Below are positions 18,174 to 27,583 of a stretch of 64,000 nucleotides of DNA, piece by piece (the stretch's first letter is position 1; every line of letters starts with the position of its first letter). Origin of the DNA: Lachnoclostridium sp. An76 (GTDB taxonomy: Bacteria > Bacillota > Clostridia > Lachnospirales > Lachnospiraceae); NCBI RefSeq assembly GCF_002161355.1, contig NZ_NFHL01000001.1, positions 558,001 through 622,000 of the forward strand. The letters are read 5' to 3'. Position numbers and translations under genes: made by a program. The notes under the pieces are model-generated. The model was given only the letters and a program-made list of their open reading frames with translations, was not told the origin of the DNA and searched no databases.

Positions 18174-20063
18174 CTATAAAATTCTACCAACAGAATGCAA
18201 ATATAATCCTGTATCCCATGCGTCATATGCAAACACATTGTCTATTCTTGTATTATATTTCTCATTTAAAGCATGTATCATTTCACCATTACCTAAATAT
18301 ATTCCCACATGGGATATACTGCCGTCAGAAAAGAAGACCAGATCACCTTCCTGCCAAGCTGACATATCTGATACATCAACTCGGCTTGCAACAGAATATT
18401 GCTCGCCTGTGGTTCTTGGAATTTCATATCCAAAAATATTTCCATAAATCCATTGTACAAATCCTGCACAATCCCAACCTGCCGGAGATGCCCCTCCCCA
18501 AAGATACGGATATCCTTCATACTTCCTTATCTCTTCAATAGCCTGATTGATCATCTTACCATCGCTTCCAATCTTATAACCATCAATCTCGGTATTTACA
18601 GCCATATGTCCCCATATTCCGCCATAGGGATCATTTTGTTTATAAAAATAATACCAATCATTTCCTATCAGCTGCCATCCTGTAACCATTCGTCCATATT
18701 CTGACAGATAATACCAGCCCCCAGATAACCAGAGCCATCCTTTTTCCATTGCTCCACTGGCATGGAAATAATAATACTCATTATCTATTAAAAACCATTG
18801 GGAATAAATCATTTTCCCTGAATTATCAGGGTCAAGATAGTACCATGTCCCATTTATTTGTAGCCAGCCGGTCTGAACCTGGTTATTAATATAATAGTAA
18901 TAATCCCCATGATCATATACCCAGCCTGTTCTCAATGCACCGCTCTCTGTAAAAACATATTCTACCCCATCAATAACTTTAGTACAGTTGGCAAGCATTA
19001 GGAACGGATATTCTGAGCCCTCTTCTTCAAAATAGTAGCGGAATATTCCTATATCCTGCCATCCCGAAACAAGTCTTCCATATTCATCTGCCCAGTACCA
19101 GCCTTCTGGCTGTTTTATCCAACCAGTCAACATATTTCCCGATTCGCCAAAGTAATACATTTTACCGTCTATCATCTTTTCACAATTTGCTGCCATCAAT
19201 CCGAAAGTAGCTGTACTATTATCAAAGTAATATGTAAAAATACCTATTTGTCTCCAGCCAGTCTGAAGCCTTCCATATTCATCTGCCCAGTACCACCCCT
19301 CTGGGAGATTGATCCAGCCTGTCAGCATATTTCCTGATTCACCGAAATAATAAATTCCACCAGCAATATCCTTTTTTTCACCGCTGATCATTAACCCATT
19401 CTCATCAAAATAGTACCAAAACTGACCAATCAATTTCCAACCGACACATTTACTCCCATCCGAATCATAATAGTACCAGCCTTCATCAGCTAAATACCAC
19501 CCTGTATATATTGCTTCCGACTCTTGGTTGCCAGCGGTGCTCTCTACTATTTCGCTAACAGCTCTATTCTCTACAATACAAATATCCTGGTGTTTATATA
19601 CATTGTCATTTTCAGTCTGAACCGATATATTCACGACTGCACCGTACTCATCAAAGCACCACTGTTCTCCATCAATGGTAAAACTTCCAGACTCATAGCG
19701 TTCTCCCGTTTCCGGAGAAAAATAGAAGAACTGCCCTTCTACATCCTGCCAGCCTGTTTGAACTATTCCCCCTGTGTCGAAATAATATGTCTTTCCATCG
19801 ATATTCTGCAAACCCACAAGCTGATTTCCAAATTCATCTAAATAGCACTTATTATTCTTATCTATTTCTCCATTCCAACCTTTAACAAATTCTATTTCCT
19901 CGTCTGCTTTCTCCCCTCCCGCATTATTTCCCTGGAGCAGTTCAGCACTGATTTCAACTTTATCGTACTTCAAACTATCAGAAGCAGCAAATACAGGTCC
20001 ACCCGCCTCGCATACCAATATTGCAGTCAAACACACTCCTATTTTTAAATATTTTTTTACCAT
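18174..20063 (-). CDS. NlpC/P60 peptidoglycan hydrolase with wall-binding repeats
   Basis: About 629 aa. It has a signal peptide (VKKYLKIGVCLTAILVCEAG, cut near 30), then around 17 glucan/choline-binding-type repeats from about 65 to 500, and a C-terminal NlpC/P60 domain. Catalytic features are GWDCAGFVQWIYG (nucleophile Cys), ISHVGIYLGNG (His) and MIHALNEKYNTR (third polar residue). It should cut the gamma-D-Glu-diamino acid bond of stem peptides outside the cell. Two start codons exist; the GAGAGG site is ten bases from the ATG at 20063 but touches the ATG at 20072, so I favour 20063. It follows the MdoB-like gene by 35 bases. Confidence 0.9.
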   Translation of the reverse strand: MVKKYLKIGVCLTAILVCEAGGPVFAASDSLKYDKVEISAELLQGNNAGGEKADEEIEFVKGWNGEIDKNNKCYLDEFGNQLVGLQNIDGKTYYFDTGGIVQTGWQDVEGQFFYFSPETGERYESGSFTIDGEQWCFDEYGAVVNISVQTENDNVYKHQDICIVENRAVSEIVESTAGNQESEAIYTGWYLADEGWYYYDSDGSKCVGWKLIGQFWYYFDENGLMISGEKKDIAGGIYYFGESGNMLTGWINLPEGWYWADEYGRLQTGWRQIGIFTYYFDNSTATFGLMAANCEKMIDGKMYYFGESGNMLTGWIKQPEGWYWADEYGRLVSGWQDIGIFRYYFEEEGSEYPFLMLANCTKVIDGVEYVFTESGALRTGWVYDHGDYYYYINNQVQTGWLQINGTWYYLDPDNSGKMIYSQWFLIDNEYYYFHASGAMEKGWLWLSGGWYYLSEYGRMVTGWQLIGNDWYYFYKQNDPYGGIWGHMAVNTEIDGYKIGSDGKMINQAIEEIRKYEGYPYLWGGASPAGWDCAGFVQWIYGNIFGYEIPRTTGEQYSVASRVDVSDMSAWQEGDLVFFSDGSISHVGIYLGNGEMIHALNEKYNTRIDNVFAYDAWDTGLYLHSVGRIL

Positions 20064-20098
20064 CTTTCTCATTCCTCTCTATCCAGTAAAATATATCC

Positions 20099-21946
20099 TT
20101 ATTGTATATATCCTGTCGCACTCGAAATGTAATATTGCACTCCACTCACATCTGTCAGATATACCTCAACATAATATTCGTCTCCTACAGACGCTAACCC
20201 TGAAAGAAACACTTCAGCTATATATGTGCCATCTTCCTGTTCAATTGCCTGAACCCATTGCAAATCACTTTGATCTTCCGCTGTCCACACAGCTGCTGTG
20301 ATCATCATAATACCATTGTCAATATTCTCAAAATCACTGACTATTATTCTTATTTCCTCATTAAAAGGACCATACGATTCTGTTACAACATTTGCGACAG
20401 GCGCTCGCCCTTCTCTGATTTTTAAACTGGGACTATCTTCATCTATAGTTGATGTAAACTCATCCATTAGTTCAGAGCGTTTCTTTAACTCACTGTTTAT
20501 TTGATCTACACCATACAATTCCACAAGAGTTTTTTCGTCCGAAAACAAATTTGTTCCCAATCCCAAACGGTTTCCCACTATCTCTACTCCGATACTGGCA
20601 AGGGTTGTCGGGAAATTATCAAACGTAGAATACTCCCTTCTTCCCTCGGGATTCTCGGGCTGTACAGCTGAATTAATGTATGTCGTATAAACCTTACGTT
20701 CGTAACTGTCATCTACCTGTTCACAAAAGTCACTGTCCATGGTAAGATGGTCTCCCGATATCACAATCGTTGTATTTTCATAAAACTCCTGCTGCTGGAT
20801 CCATTCAACGAACTCACTAACTTGCCGACTTGAACAAGAAAGCACATTTGCATATATATTGTCACCATATTCTGAACCGCATAACTCACAAGTATATCCA
20901 TCTTCAAAATGAGTATCAGCTGTTAAAAGAGTAAGATTGAACGGTTCTGACTGAGAACTCAATTCAATTAGTTCTTCTTTAGCATATTCAAAAAGTTTAT
21001 TATCTTCAAACCCCCACCATACCCAATAATCCTCGGGATATTTTCCAAGTTCTTGATAATAATAATAATCTTTAATAGAATAGTCCCCATGTTCGCTAAA
21101 ATACAGACTACGCCCACCAAAATTCCCGGCTGATCCTATCATAAGTGTTTGATTATAACCTTGCTTTTCTAACACATCACCTAATGTAGTTATTCCGGGC
21201 AAAAAGCTTTCCTGTGTATCCATAGAGTTTCCATCTATTGGCAAAGAAAGTGGAAGACCCGCTGTCTGGGCAAACATTGCCGCCGCCGTCCATGTTGTAG
21301 AATAAAGGCTACTCCCACCATTAAGACTTTGACTATTACCGGAAAAATCTTCATTCAAAACAGCCAGTTCAGCTAATTCCGGTATATAATTATCATCAAA
21401 TGCACCGCCATTTTCTTCATCCGCATAAGTAACTTCCATAGATTCTAAAAAAATATAAATCAAATTTCTTTTTTCAGTTGGAAAAACCAACTCTATTTCA
21501 GAAGGATCAACATAATTTGTATCTATAAAAGTTGAATATGTATTATTTCCTTCCACATAATCCCTAACATCCAATCGGTTCCACACCAAATAGCATTCTC
21601 CGACAAGGGCCACCACAGAAACCAGTATTGAAATAGCAATAATTCCACGATATATTTTCTTTTTTTTTCTTAAAATAGTTACAGTAACCATTGCCACAAC
21701 AAAAACAATTACAACGACCGGCATAGAAAAAAGCAAGTAATCTCCGACCATTCCTCTGCTTGTCCCTTCAAATGATGCTTGCAATTGATATACAAGCTCT
21801 TCCATTGACAGATTTGGCCATGTATCGAACATCCATAAGATACTCATACACACTAAAGCAGAAAAGATAAGAAAAAAGACAAAAAGAACATTTGCTATGC
21901 AAAACAGAATCCGTTTCAATAAATGTATTAATTTTCCATTACTCAT
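20099..21946 (-). CDS. MdoB/LTA-synthase-like membrane phosphotransferase (sulfatase fold)
   Basis: A 615-aa protein. Three membrane helices (about 12-35, 62-85, 95-115) lead into an extracellular sulfatase-fold domain. Metal and active-site features are NLIYIFLESMEVTYADE (Glu ligand), STTWTAAAMFAQTAGLPL (likely Thr nucleophile, close to the OpgB/MdoB 'TSWTIAGM' motif), and TIVISGDHLTMDS (Asp-His ligands). The family moves phosphoglycerol or a similar group from a lipid to a polymer. The motif is closer to MdoB than to LtaS, so decoration of the surface glycan with phosphoglycerol is an alternative to lipoteichoic acid synthesis. It leads a short operon with the NlpC/P60 gene. Confidence 0.85.
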   Translation of the reverse strand: MSNGKLIHLLKRILFCIANVLFVFFLIFSALVCMSILWMFDTWPNLSMEELVYQLQASFEGTSRGMVGDYLLFSMPVVVIVFVVAMVTVTILRKKKKIYRGIIAISILVSVVALVGECYLVWNRLDVRDYVEGNNTYSTFIDTNYVDPSEIELVFPTEKRNLIYIFLESMEVTYADEENGGAFDDNYIPELAELAVLNEDFSGNSQSLNGGSSLYSTTWTAAAMFAQTAGLPLSLPIDGNSMDTQESFLPGITTLGDVLEKQGYNQTLMIGSAGNFGGRSLYFSEHGDYSIKDYYYYQELGKYPEDYWVWWGFEDNKLFEYAKEELIELSSQSEPFNLTLLTADTHFEDGYTCELCGSEYGDNIYANVLSCSSRQVSEFVEWIQQQEFYENTTIVISGDHLTMDSDFCEQVDDSYERKVYTTYINSAVQPENPEGRREYSTFDNFPTTLASIGVEIVGNRLGLGTNLFSDEKTLVELYGVDQINSELKKRSELMDEFTSTIDEDSPSLKIREGRAPVANVVTESYGPFNEEIRIIVSDFENIDNGIMMITAAVWTAEDQSDLQWVQAIEQEDGTYIAEVFLSGLASVGDEYYVEVYLTDVSGVQYYISSATGYIQ

Positions 21947-21984
21947 GAATTACCTCTTGTTTACAATTTCATTGCATAAATTTA

Positions 21985-22013
21985 ATAATACCAGTTTTAT
22001 AAGCCTAAATCAA
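21985..22013 (-). promoter_or_regulatory. promoter of the MdoB-like / NlpC-P60 operon
   Basis: On the minus strand TTGATT, 17 bases, TATTAT (21985-21990), 38 bases upstream of the ATG at 21946. AAGAGGT serves as ribosome site. Confidence 0.65.
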
Positions 22014-22095
22014 GATTTTCAATTCTTGAGCAGTTTTGAACGCTAAAAAAATTTTTACCTGCCACATGTCAGTGAATCTCTCAGAAAAAAATAAG

Positions 22096-22186
22096 TTATC
22101 CACACTTTTTATTTTTCTCTTGATTTTATCCACTTCCAAAAGTCTGTTGGCCGAATCTATCTGTTTTGGGTCTGTTTTGTGGATAA
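22096..22186. promoter_or_regulatory. cluster of DnaA-box sequences
   Basis: Two perfect TTATCCACA boxes, one on each strand (22096-22104 plus; 22178-22186 minus), with a one-mismatch TTATCCACT at 22126-22134. They lie in an A/T-rich 290-bp stretch between the MdoB-like gene and the dead transposase. A 77-codon open frame (22036-22269, plus) runs through it, but I see no ribosome site or family for it. Confidence 0.5.
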
Positions 22187-22236
22187 TTCAGTTCTTTTTC
22201 CTCTTGGCAGGCATCACTTCCTTTGCTATACTTATC

Positions 22237-22659
22237 TCAGTTGTATGGCTGTGTATAATCATCAACTGAGAATATATCTTCTTTTGTTAGTTGCCATCCA
22301 AAGCTGACTATCAAATCAGAGATCTGTACCATCAGATAATGGTTCTTCTTCACCCGGTCATTCCAACTGCATATATGGGCAATACTTCCCTGCCAGTTTT
22401 TCTGACGATTGAATCCTTCATTCTCTATTTCCCATCTATTTCTCTCTATTTCCACCATCTTTTCCGCATTCCCTTTGGTAATCCTTATGCTGGTAAGTCA
22501 CTGGAATTTCGTGCTCTCCGCATCCGTATCTTCCTGATATCTTAATACATGCTCGGAATACTCCCCTTTTTATAACGGATCAGGAACTCCCACTTATATT
22601 CCCGGCACAGATCCACGACCAGTTTCGATGCATACAGGCTATCCACTAGCAACAGGATC
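22237..22659 (-). pseudogene. 3' part of a decayed DDE transposase gene, interrupted by the IS21 element
   Basis: Read across the IS21 insertion, codons join smoothly: FPRLPILLLVDSLYASKLVV continues DLCREYKWEFLIRYKKGS and then hits a stop. After an apparent internal loss around 22540, another frame resumes with RITKGNAEKM and NRWEIENEGFNRQKNWQGSI, ending at 22237. The VDS..A and RWxIE motifs are the second Asp and the Glu region of IS4-like DDE transposases. Besides the insertion it carries a stop and a frame change, so it was probably dead already. I cannot name the exact IS family. Confidence 0.75.
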
Positions 22660-22820
22660 GGCAGACTGTTTATGATACACTAAATTTACCGAAAAAAAGC
22701 GTCAGAATTCCCTGAAAAAAGCAAGGGAAATTCCCTAAATAAAGCGGGACATATTGATTCCCCTTTACATTATATTTATCCTTTATCTAAGCACCACCAA
22801 AGATAAAGGAGGAAAGGAAG

Positions 22821-24284
22821 ATGCTCACTATGTCCCAAATCAATCATATCAAAGACTTGAGCAATTGTGGATACCGGATCAGTGAAATCTCTAAAAAAAC
22901 AGGTGCTGATCCCAAAACGATACGCAAGTATCTTGCGCAGGATGATTTCTCACCGCAGCCACCCGTTATCCAGGAGAAGCCATCCAAACTGGATCCCTTC
23001 AAGCCCATCATCCAGGAGTGGCTGGACGAAGACAAGAAACATTGGCGAAAGCAGCACCATACCGCTCAGAGAGTCTATGAGCGTCTCGTGGAGGAACATG
23101 GCTATACCGGGAGTTACAGCATTGTCCAACGCTACATGAAGAAATGCCGTTCCATCCAAACGGAGAAAGCAAACCTGGAACTGATCTGGGATCCCGGACC
23201 TGCACAAGTTGATTTTGGGGAAGCTGACTTTTATGAGGCCGGGAAGCTCTGCCGCAAGAAATATCTGACCGTGTCGTTCCCTTACAGCAATGATGGATAC
23301 AGCCAGGTATTCGGCGGAGAAACTGCGGAGTGTGTCTGCCAGGGCCTGCAGGATATCTTTGAATTTATCGGCGGCGTACCGCCGTTACTGATCTTTGACA
23401 ATGCAACCGGTGTCGGGCGGCGGATTGGCGATGCGATCCATGAATCAGAACTTTTCTCCCGTTTCCGAGCCCATTATCACTTCCGGGTGCGCTTCTGCAA
23501 CCCCTATTCCGGCTGGGAAAAAGGGAATGTGGAGCGCAAGGTTGATTATAACCGTGCGAACCTGTTTGTTCCGGTCCCGCATTTCAATGAGATAGAGAAG
23601 TACAACCGGAAGCTGCTTGCCCGCCATGAAAAGAAAGCTTCCGAACTCCATTATAAGAAACAGATCCCTATCCGGGAATTGTTTGAAGAAGACAGGAAAG
23701 CCCTCCTGATGCTGCCGCCAAAACGGTTCGATGTCTGCCGATATGAATGGCTGAAAGCGGATGGTTTCGGCAAAGTCTGTATGGATGGAAAGCATTTCTA
23801 TTCTACCAGGCCGGAAAACGCAAACAAACAGGTGCTGGTGGGAATTCGTGCCCATACCGTTGACATTCTTACAGAAGGCGGACAGGTCGTCACGACTCAC
23901 CGGCGCGCTTACGGAGATAACCGCACGGATATCAGCGATTACAGTACCACGCTGGCTGTCCTGATGAAAAACTCCGGAGCATGGGGAAACAGCGGGCTGC
24001 GCCGCGAAACACCGGATGCTTTAAGGGCTTACATGGATGCCCAGCCGAAAGAGAAACTGAAGGACTGCCTCCGGATCATGAATGAGCTGACCAGCCAGTA
24101 CGGCTTTCAAGCAGCGGCCAGCGCTATGGAGATGGCCTGTACAAGAGGCAGTATTAACATCTGTGATGCTTCCGTGCTTGCCGCAAGGATTACCGGATAT
24201 GGCATTTATACACCGCCGGAGGCAGGCCCATCCCTTGCAGTATATGATGATATGTTTCTGAAGGAAGGAGACACTGTTTCATGA
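22821..24284 (+). CDS. istA: IS21 transposase IstA
   Basis: A 487-aa protein. The N-terminal helix-turn-helix is MLTMSQINHIKDLSNCGYRI, continuing with 'SEISKKTGADPKTIRKYL'. The integrase core has PAQVDFGEADF (first Asp), LLIFDNATGVG (second Asp) and SGWEKGNVERKVDYNRANLF (Glu). This is the standard IstA layout and length. It cuts and joins the element ends with help from IstB. A GGAGG-containing site (AAAGGAGGAAAGGAAG) precedes the ATG. The stop overlaps the istB start by four bases (ATGA). Confidence 0.96.
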   Translation: MLTMSQINHIKDLSNCGYRISEISKKTGADPKTIRKYLAQDDFSPQPPVIQEKPSKLDPFKPIIQEWLDEDKKHWRKQHHTAQRVYERLVEEHGYTGSYSIVQRYMKKCRSIQTEKANLELIWDPGPAQVDFGEADFYEAGKLCRKKYLTVSFPYSNDGYSQVFGGETAECVCQGLQDIFEFIGGVPPLLIFDNATGVGRRIGDAIHESELFSRFRAHYHFRVRFCNPYSGWEKGNVERKVDYNRANLFVPVPHFNEIEKYNRKLLARHEKKASELHYKKQIPIRELFEEDRKALLMLPPKRFDVCRYEWLKADGFGKVCMDGKHFYSTRPENANKQVLVGIRAHTVDILTEGGQVVTTHRRAYGDNRTDISDYSTTLAVLMKNSGAWGNSGLRRETPDALRAYMDAQPKEKLKDCLRIMNELTSQYGFQAAASAMEMACTRGSINICDASVLAARITGYGIYTPPEAGPSLAVYDDMFLKEGDTVS

Positions 24285-25036
24285 TGACACCGAAGATGAA
24301 AGAGGATTTCTGTACACAGATCCTTGGAGCAAGCCGGCAGCTCTTCCTTTCGGGCAGGATTTCAGAGATCTGCCGGGAAAAAGGGACGCAGAAGCAGCTG
24401 GAGTTTATTCTGGAACTGCTGCAGGCGGAATTGACTCTCCGGGATGAAAACCGACGAAAACGTCTGATTAAACGGGCCGGGTTCCCAACCTATAAGACCT
24501 TTGAGGGGTACAGCTATCACTGCGTAAAATTTCCCCCTGCATTCAGCAGGGAGGAACTGGAAACCCTTGAGTTTGTCCCGGGGAAAAAGAATCTTGTGCT
24601 TTACGGTCCAGTGGGCATCGGTAAAACCCATATGGCAATCGCAGCCGGCGTAAAGGCCTGCAATCTCGGTTACAAGACGAAGTTTTATACCGTAACAGAA
24701 CTTGTGCTGAGGCTTGCGGAATCGCGGAAAAACGGGACGCTGGAGCGCCTTCTGCGGGATCTCCGCAGCCTTGACCTGCTCATACTGGATGAATGGGGAT
24801 ATGTACCAGTCGATAAGGACGGATCCCAGCTGCTGTTCCGTGTTATATCTGACAGCTATGAGAGCAAGAGCCTGATCCTGACAACCAATCTGGAATTCTC
24901 AAAATGGGGAGGGATCTTTACGGATGACCAGATGGCCGCTGCAATGATCGACCGGCTTGTCCATCACGGACATTTATTGATCTTCGAGGGGAAAAGCTAC
25001 CGAATGGAGCACGCCCTCATGCGCAGGGATGCATAA
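24281..25036 (+). CDS. istB: IS21 helper ATPase IstB
   Basis: A 251-aa AAA+ protein related to DnaC/DnaA. Walker A is LYGPVGIGKTHMAIAAG, Walker B LDLLILDEWGYVPVD, and sensor-like LILTTNLEFSKWG follows. IstB loads on target DNA and recruits IstA. It is full length and has no visible defects, so the element could still be mobile. The start is fixed by the ATGA overlap with istA. Confidence 0.96.
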   Translation: MMTPKMKEDFCTQILGASRQLFLSGRISEICREKGTQKQLEFILELLQAELTLRDENRRKRLIKRAGFPTYKTFEGYSYHCVKFPPAFSREELETLEFVPGKKNLVLYGPVGIGKTHMAIAAGVKACNLGYKTKFYTVTELVLRLAESRKNGTLERLLRDLRSLDLLILDEWGYVPVDKDGSQLLFRVISDSYESKSLILTTNLEFSKWGGIFTDDQMAAAMIDRLVHHGHLLIFEGKSYRMEHALMRRDA

Positions 25037-25120
25037 TGCCCGCTGAAGGCAGGGAAAATCCCTTGCTGAAAAAAGGGAATTCCGACGCTTTTTTCAGGGA
25101 AAAGTACTTGACAAAAAACA

Positions 25121-25815
25121 GGCAGACGTGGAAACCGCTTTTTGATACGCTCTGCCAGCCGTTTAAAAGCTTTTGTCTCGCAATCCTGCTTGATTTCCTT
25201 TGCGCTCATTGTTTCCTGCCGCCTACGGTCTTCCCCGTTATTCTCAATAAATTTGCTCCCGATGCTGGCTACTAATTTTTCGCCAAAAAAGATCTTCACC
25301 TCCAGCACATCTCTGTGGTACAGGGTGATTTCTTTGTCTGTCCCCTTATTGCAGCACCGTTCCAGGCAATGCTCATTCACTTTCCTTTGTCCGCAATAAA
25401 GCTACGTTCCATCTACTATGACAAGCCATCTCTTCTTATATCTTGCCTCTTCAAAACACCGTCTCCTGATCATCTGGTAGACCAGGTCCTGCTTGATCTC
25501 TTCCAACTCCATAGGATTCAGCCTTTCAAAATATTTCTTCTCTGTTATATGATGGGAAACGTATTCCCTTGGTTTCCCCCATAAACACGGGCAAATTTTT
25601 CGAAACCGCCTCGTCGTTAAACTGCTCCGGCATCTCCTGCATACTGTCAATCCCGACGATTCCTTTATAATACAAAGTCCCCAGCATCATCCGATTTGTA
25701 TACGTGATACAGCTCGGATGCTGAGGATCCTTTGTCTGGGCAAACTTCCAAAACGGTTGACTATAGTATTTATTTTGAATTTTATCCAGTTCTCTAATTG
25801 GATTTTCAATAGTTC
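25121..25815 (-). pseudogene. 5' part of the decayed DDE transposase gene
   Basis: Minus-strand frames give an almost continuous transposase amino end: ELDKIQNKYYSQPFWKFAQT, then GIVGIDSMQEMPEQFNDEAV, a frame change near 25560, EEIKQDLVYQMIRRRCFEEA, and KRWLVIVDGT (first catalytic Asp). An in-frame TAG at 25402 replaces what looks like the Gln codon before LYCGQRKVNEHCLE. It then runs to FPRLP at the IS21 boundary. No convincing start codon remains. Together with 22237-22659 this is one gene split by the IS21 insertion. The remaining gap to 25975 holds only a short hairpin and A/T-rich sequence. Confidence 0.75.
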
Positions 25816-25975
25816 TCCCAAAGCCCGATTTCGGCGGGGCTTATTCAAGTGCCTCTATTTTCAGTACTGCCATTCTGAATTTCTTGAAAATTTGGAAGAT
25901 TAGTACTTTGGGAAGATATATTCATTTTTTCATTATAGTTTACGGAAATTCAAGGAATTTTTCTCAGTTATTTTT

Positions 25976-27457
25976 CTAATCAATCCCATTAAGCTCCCGA
26001 TACAGATTTTTTGCATACGAATCTGTCATCCCACTTATAAAATCAGTAACCATCAGAAAGCGCAGATACAAATTTTCAGCTTCATCTTCTCCACGGCAGT
26101 TCAAATAGTCATTCTTATAATTTTCCGAAATAATATTGATAAATTTCTTCTGACTCTTTGTCAACTTATGATCTTTATCTTCTTCTCCCCAATAAAGGAC
26201 TGCATAAATAAAATCATCCATCAGCCCTGTTATGATCTTCTGCGCAGAAAGTTCAAGCTTTAATATACCAGGAGAATCAAAGACAAACTCTCCCATAGCA
26301 CCTTTCAGTATGCTGATCGAATATTTATGGAAGCCTTCCTCAAACATATCCTTATCATATGTACCATTCATTATCGCATCATAATTTTTCGAAAAACTAT
26401 ACGCAACAACATACATCAGCCAGCCTCTCGCATATACCGCCCATTTCTGGAATGCAATAAGCTCTTTTTCTCTGCTCCGTACGGCAATCCCATTTAATCG
26501 TTCTTTAAGATTTTCCAAAAGTTCTTTTGTTTTATTCTTTTCTTTACCAGCCGGCAGTTTCTCTATGCATTTTTCGAAATATCCTACGAATTGATCCGCA
26601 GTAAACATATTCTTCTTTAAAGCATCTTCCAGATCCGAAGTTGCATAAGCGATGTCATCCGCCGCTTCCAAAAGGAATGTCAAAGGATGGCGGGCATAAG
26701 AGCCATCTTCCATCTCCGTGCCGGTATCCGAACATATATTCTGAAACATCTTTTCTTCTGCCTGAAAATAGCCCAGTTTATGTTTTCGTATGTCCTTGCT
26801 CTCACTCTCTATATGTTCCGAATCCACCGGATATTTCACAAGCGTATTGATCACAGCATATGAAAGATTGATGTCATAGCCTTCCGGTTCATGCCGGATC
26901 TTAGATAATATCCTGAGTGCCTGTGCATTTCCTTCGAAATTGCAAAGATCCTTAAGGCATCTTTCTGACAGGAAATCCCGTATTTTCTTTCCCTTATATT
27001 CAAAGCTGTCCTTCCTGCATTCGTTGACAAACCAGTCTCGTATAACGATTTCCCCGAAATGTCCAAATGGAGGATTTCCCAGATCATGCAGCAGCCCGGC
27101 ACAGGAAAGCACTTCCGGGATAGATGACACGATCTTCATCTTCTTTTTCCGCTCTTCCGGATCCATATCTGCTTTGACATCAAAATCGTCTTTGAGATAA
27201 CCTTTTGTATTCTGGGTCACCATCGTGCCCAGCTGTTTGGCAAGCGTAGAAACTTCTATTGAATGAGTCAGTCTTGTGCGGACAAAATCGCTTTTATCCA
27301 ATGGAAATACCTGTGTTTTATCCTGAAGCCTGCGAAATGCAGCACTGGATATTATACTTTTATAATCCTTTTCAAACTCACTTATCGGATAATCCGCCCA
27401 TTTTCCGGCTCTTTTTCTCTTTCTTCCTGGGGTTTTGATAATAATAGTTTTTCCCAT
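25976..27457 (-). CDS. dgt: deoxyguanosinetriphosphate triphosphohydrolase (HD domain)
   Basis: A 493-aa open frame with the dNTP triphosphohydrolase core: FRRLQDKTQVFPLDKSDFVR, RLTHSIEVST, LLHDLGNPPFGHFGE (HD metal site) and later DDIAYATSDLEDAL. It hydrolyses dGTP to deoxyguanosine and triphosphate and so shapes dNTP pools. The start is odd. The AGGAGG at 27474-27479 is eight bases from an ATG at 27465 in another frame, which codes MMKWEKLLLSK, the normal dgt amino end. That frame joins the main one only if one base is re-read or restored near the A4C4 run at 27429-27436. The in-frame ATG at 27457 lies 16 bases from the ribosome site. Confidence 0.88.
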   Translation of the reverse strand: MGKTIIIKTPGRKRKRAGKWADYPISEFEKDYKSIISSAAFRRLQDKTQVFPLDKSDFVRTRLTHSIEVSTLAKQLGTMVTQNTKGYLKDDFDVKADMDPEERKKKMKIVSSIPEVLSCAGLLHDLGNPPFGHFGEIVIRDWFVNECRKDSFEYKGKKIRDFLSERCLKDLCNFEGNAQALRILSKIRHEPEGYDINLSYAVINTLVKYPVDSEHIESESKDIRKHKLGYFQAEEKMFQNICSDTGTEMEDGSYARHPLTFLLEAADDIAYATSDLEDALKKNMFTADQFVGYFEKCIEKLPAGKEKNKTKELLENLKERLNGIAVRSREKELIAFQKWAVYARGWLMYVVAYSFSKNYDAIMNGTYDKDMFEEGFHKYSISILKGAMGEFVFDSPGILKLELSAQKIITGLMDDFIYAVLYWGEEDKDHKLTKSQKKFINIISENYKNDYLNCRGEDEAENLYLRFLMVTDFISGMTDSYAKNLYRELNGID

Positions 27458-27534
27458 TTCATCATAGCGGGATCCTCCTCCATCTTTTTGAATAATGCGT
27501 ACATGTATCCATTATGTGTCTGCCATATTCTCAA

Positions 27535-27568
27535 AGGGCAGAAACGACCTTTCCATCATTTCCGCCCT
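27535..27568 (-). terminator. terminator behind the LCP-family gene
   Basis: A 10-bp stem (AGGGCGGAAA with TTTCTGCCCT, one G-U pair, 14-base loop) begins 16 bases after the LCP stop on the minus strand. The T-rich tail is short, so efficiency is uncertain. The rest of the 126-bp gap is leader of dgt. Confidence 0.5.
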
Positions 27569-27583
27569 CATCTGCACTTTAGC

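Larger units (their letters stand above)
22667..25120 (+). mobile_element. complete IS21-family insertion sequence
   Basis: A 2454-bp element. It is flanked by the 7-bp direct repeat GGCAGAC (22660-22666 and 25121-25127). Its ends both begin TGTTT and are imperfect inverted repeats; the best matching part is GAAAAAAGCGTC about 25 bases in, followed by short AGGGAA/TTCCCT repeats that probably bind the transposase. Two intact genes, istA and istB, fill it. The target duplication and intact frames suggest fairly recent arrival. Its base composition is more GC-rich than the AT-rich DNA on its left. Confidence 0.93.

Noticed and set aside
22036..22269. A 77-codon plus-strand open frame with hydrophobic segments upstream of the dead transposase
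   Set aside because: No ribosome site, no recognisable family, and it overlaps the DnaA-box stretch and the transposase end. Kept only as a note.
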